From Alphaproteobacteria bacterium (GTDB taxonomy: Bacteria > Pseudomonadota > Alphaproteobacteria > Micropepsales > Micropepsaceae): a stretch of DNA of 5,230 nucleotides. Location: positions 251 to 5,480 of the forward strand of contig PKWC01000154.1 of the NCBI GenBank assembly GCA_003131925.1, read 5' to 3'. The number at the start of each line of letters is the position of its first letter. Position 1 is the first letter of the stretch. The notes below the pieces were generated by a model that was given only the letters and a program-made list of their open reading frames with translations, was not told the DNA's origin and did not search any database. Positions 5,057-5,230 of the stretch are shown here, piece by piece. A program made the position numbers and the translations under genes.

Positions 5057-5230
5057 TCAATTTAGATCGGCGAATGCCTGCGGATATCTGAGGGAGCCCG
5101 TTCGCACCTTGAGACTGTCTGCCTGAAGTTCCAAACCCATCAAATGCGGCCCAGCGTAGGGCGAGTTGAATCCGGCCGTCAGGCTGGCGCTGAAACCGAA
5201 CCGGCCATAATAGGCCGGGTCGCCGAGAAC
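5057..5230 (-). CDS. GNAT-family N-acetyltransferase, C-terminal part (runs off right edge)
   Basis: Only the last 57 residues and the TGA (5059-5057) are in the window; the gene starts beyond 5230. The segment begins VLGDPAYYGRFGFSAS, the highly typical C-terminal motif of YhbS-like GCN5-related acetyltransferases, where the tyrosines and the GRFGF turn lie near acetyl-CoA. It continues through GPHLMGLELQ and ends RYPQAFADLN, a normal family ending, so the C-terminus looks complete. GNAT enzymes transfer acetyl from acetyl-CoA to an amine; the substrate is not predictable here. The gene would be cytoplasmic. It shares the minus strand with the tRNA fragment 63 bp downstream. No Rho-independent terminator is obvious. 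The arm of a 13-bp inverted repeat overlaps its stop codon. Confidence 0.85.
   Translation of the reverse strand, partial: VLGDPAYYGRFGFSASLTAGFNSPYAGPHLMGLELQADSLKVRTGSLRYPQAFADLN

Overview
The window looks like an alphaproteobacterial chromosome, probably Hyphomicrobiales/Rhizobiales of the Bradyrhizobium/Xanthobacteraceae type. The clues are high-GC codon use in the left half, the sucB-lpd pair of the 2-oxoglutarate dehydrogenase locus, and GTCAT-type palindromic intergenic repeats built on CCCGC-GAAA-GCGGG hairpins. The lineage call is inference.

Positions 1-3394 are core-type DNA on the + strand. A G-rich repeat lies upstream of sucB (dihydrolipoyl succinyltransferase, E2). Next comes a 119-bp near-palindromic repeat, then lpd (dihydrolipoyl dehydrogenase, E3), a 225-bp spacer, and a small GTG-started zinc-ribbon protein of unknown function. 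SucB carries the lipoyl arm and makes succinyl-CoA. Lpd reoxidises the reduced lipoyl group with NAD+. They are two catalytic parts of one TCA-cycle complex; the E1 gene (sucA) is expected just left of the window.

Positions 3395-4960 are visibly more AT-rich and look like accessory DNA. A + strand 153-residue protein carries an R-x4-H (HEPN-like) motif. It is convergent with a minus-strand gene whose N-terminal part looks like a PD-(D/E)xK-type nuclease domain. The two stop codons interlock in one CTAG. The nuclease gene seems broken: the sensible reading changes frame near 4500, so as it stands only a truncated nuclease domain with a nonsense tail would be made. It may be the remnant of a larger defence-type effector.

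Positions 4961-5230 hold a short 3'-terminal fragment of a tRNA gene (T-arm, 3' acceptor strand and CCA; probably tRNA-Leu, minus strand), which is typical of an integration-site scar, and the C-terminal 57 residues of a minus-strand GNAT-family acetyltransferase that runs off the right edge. No CRISPR array, insertion sequence, integrase or complete RNA gene is visible.
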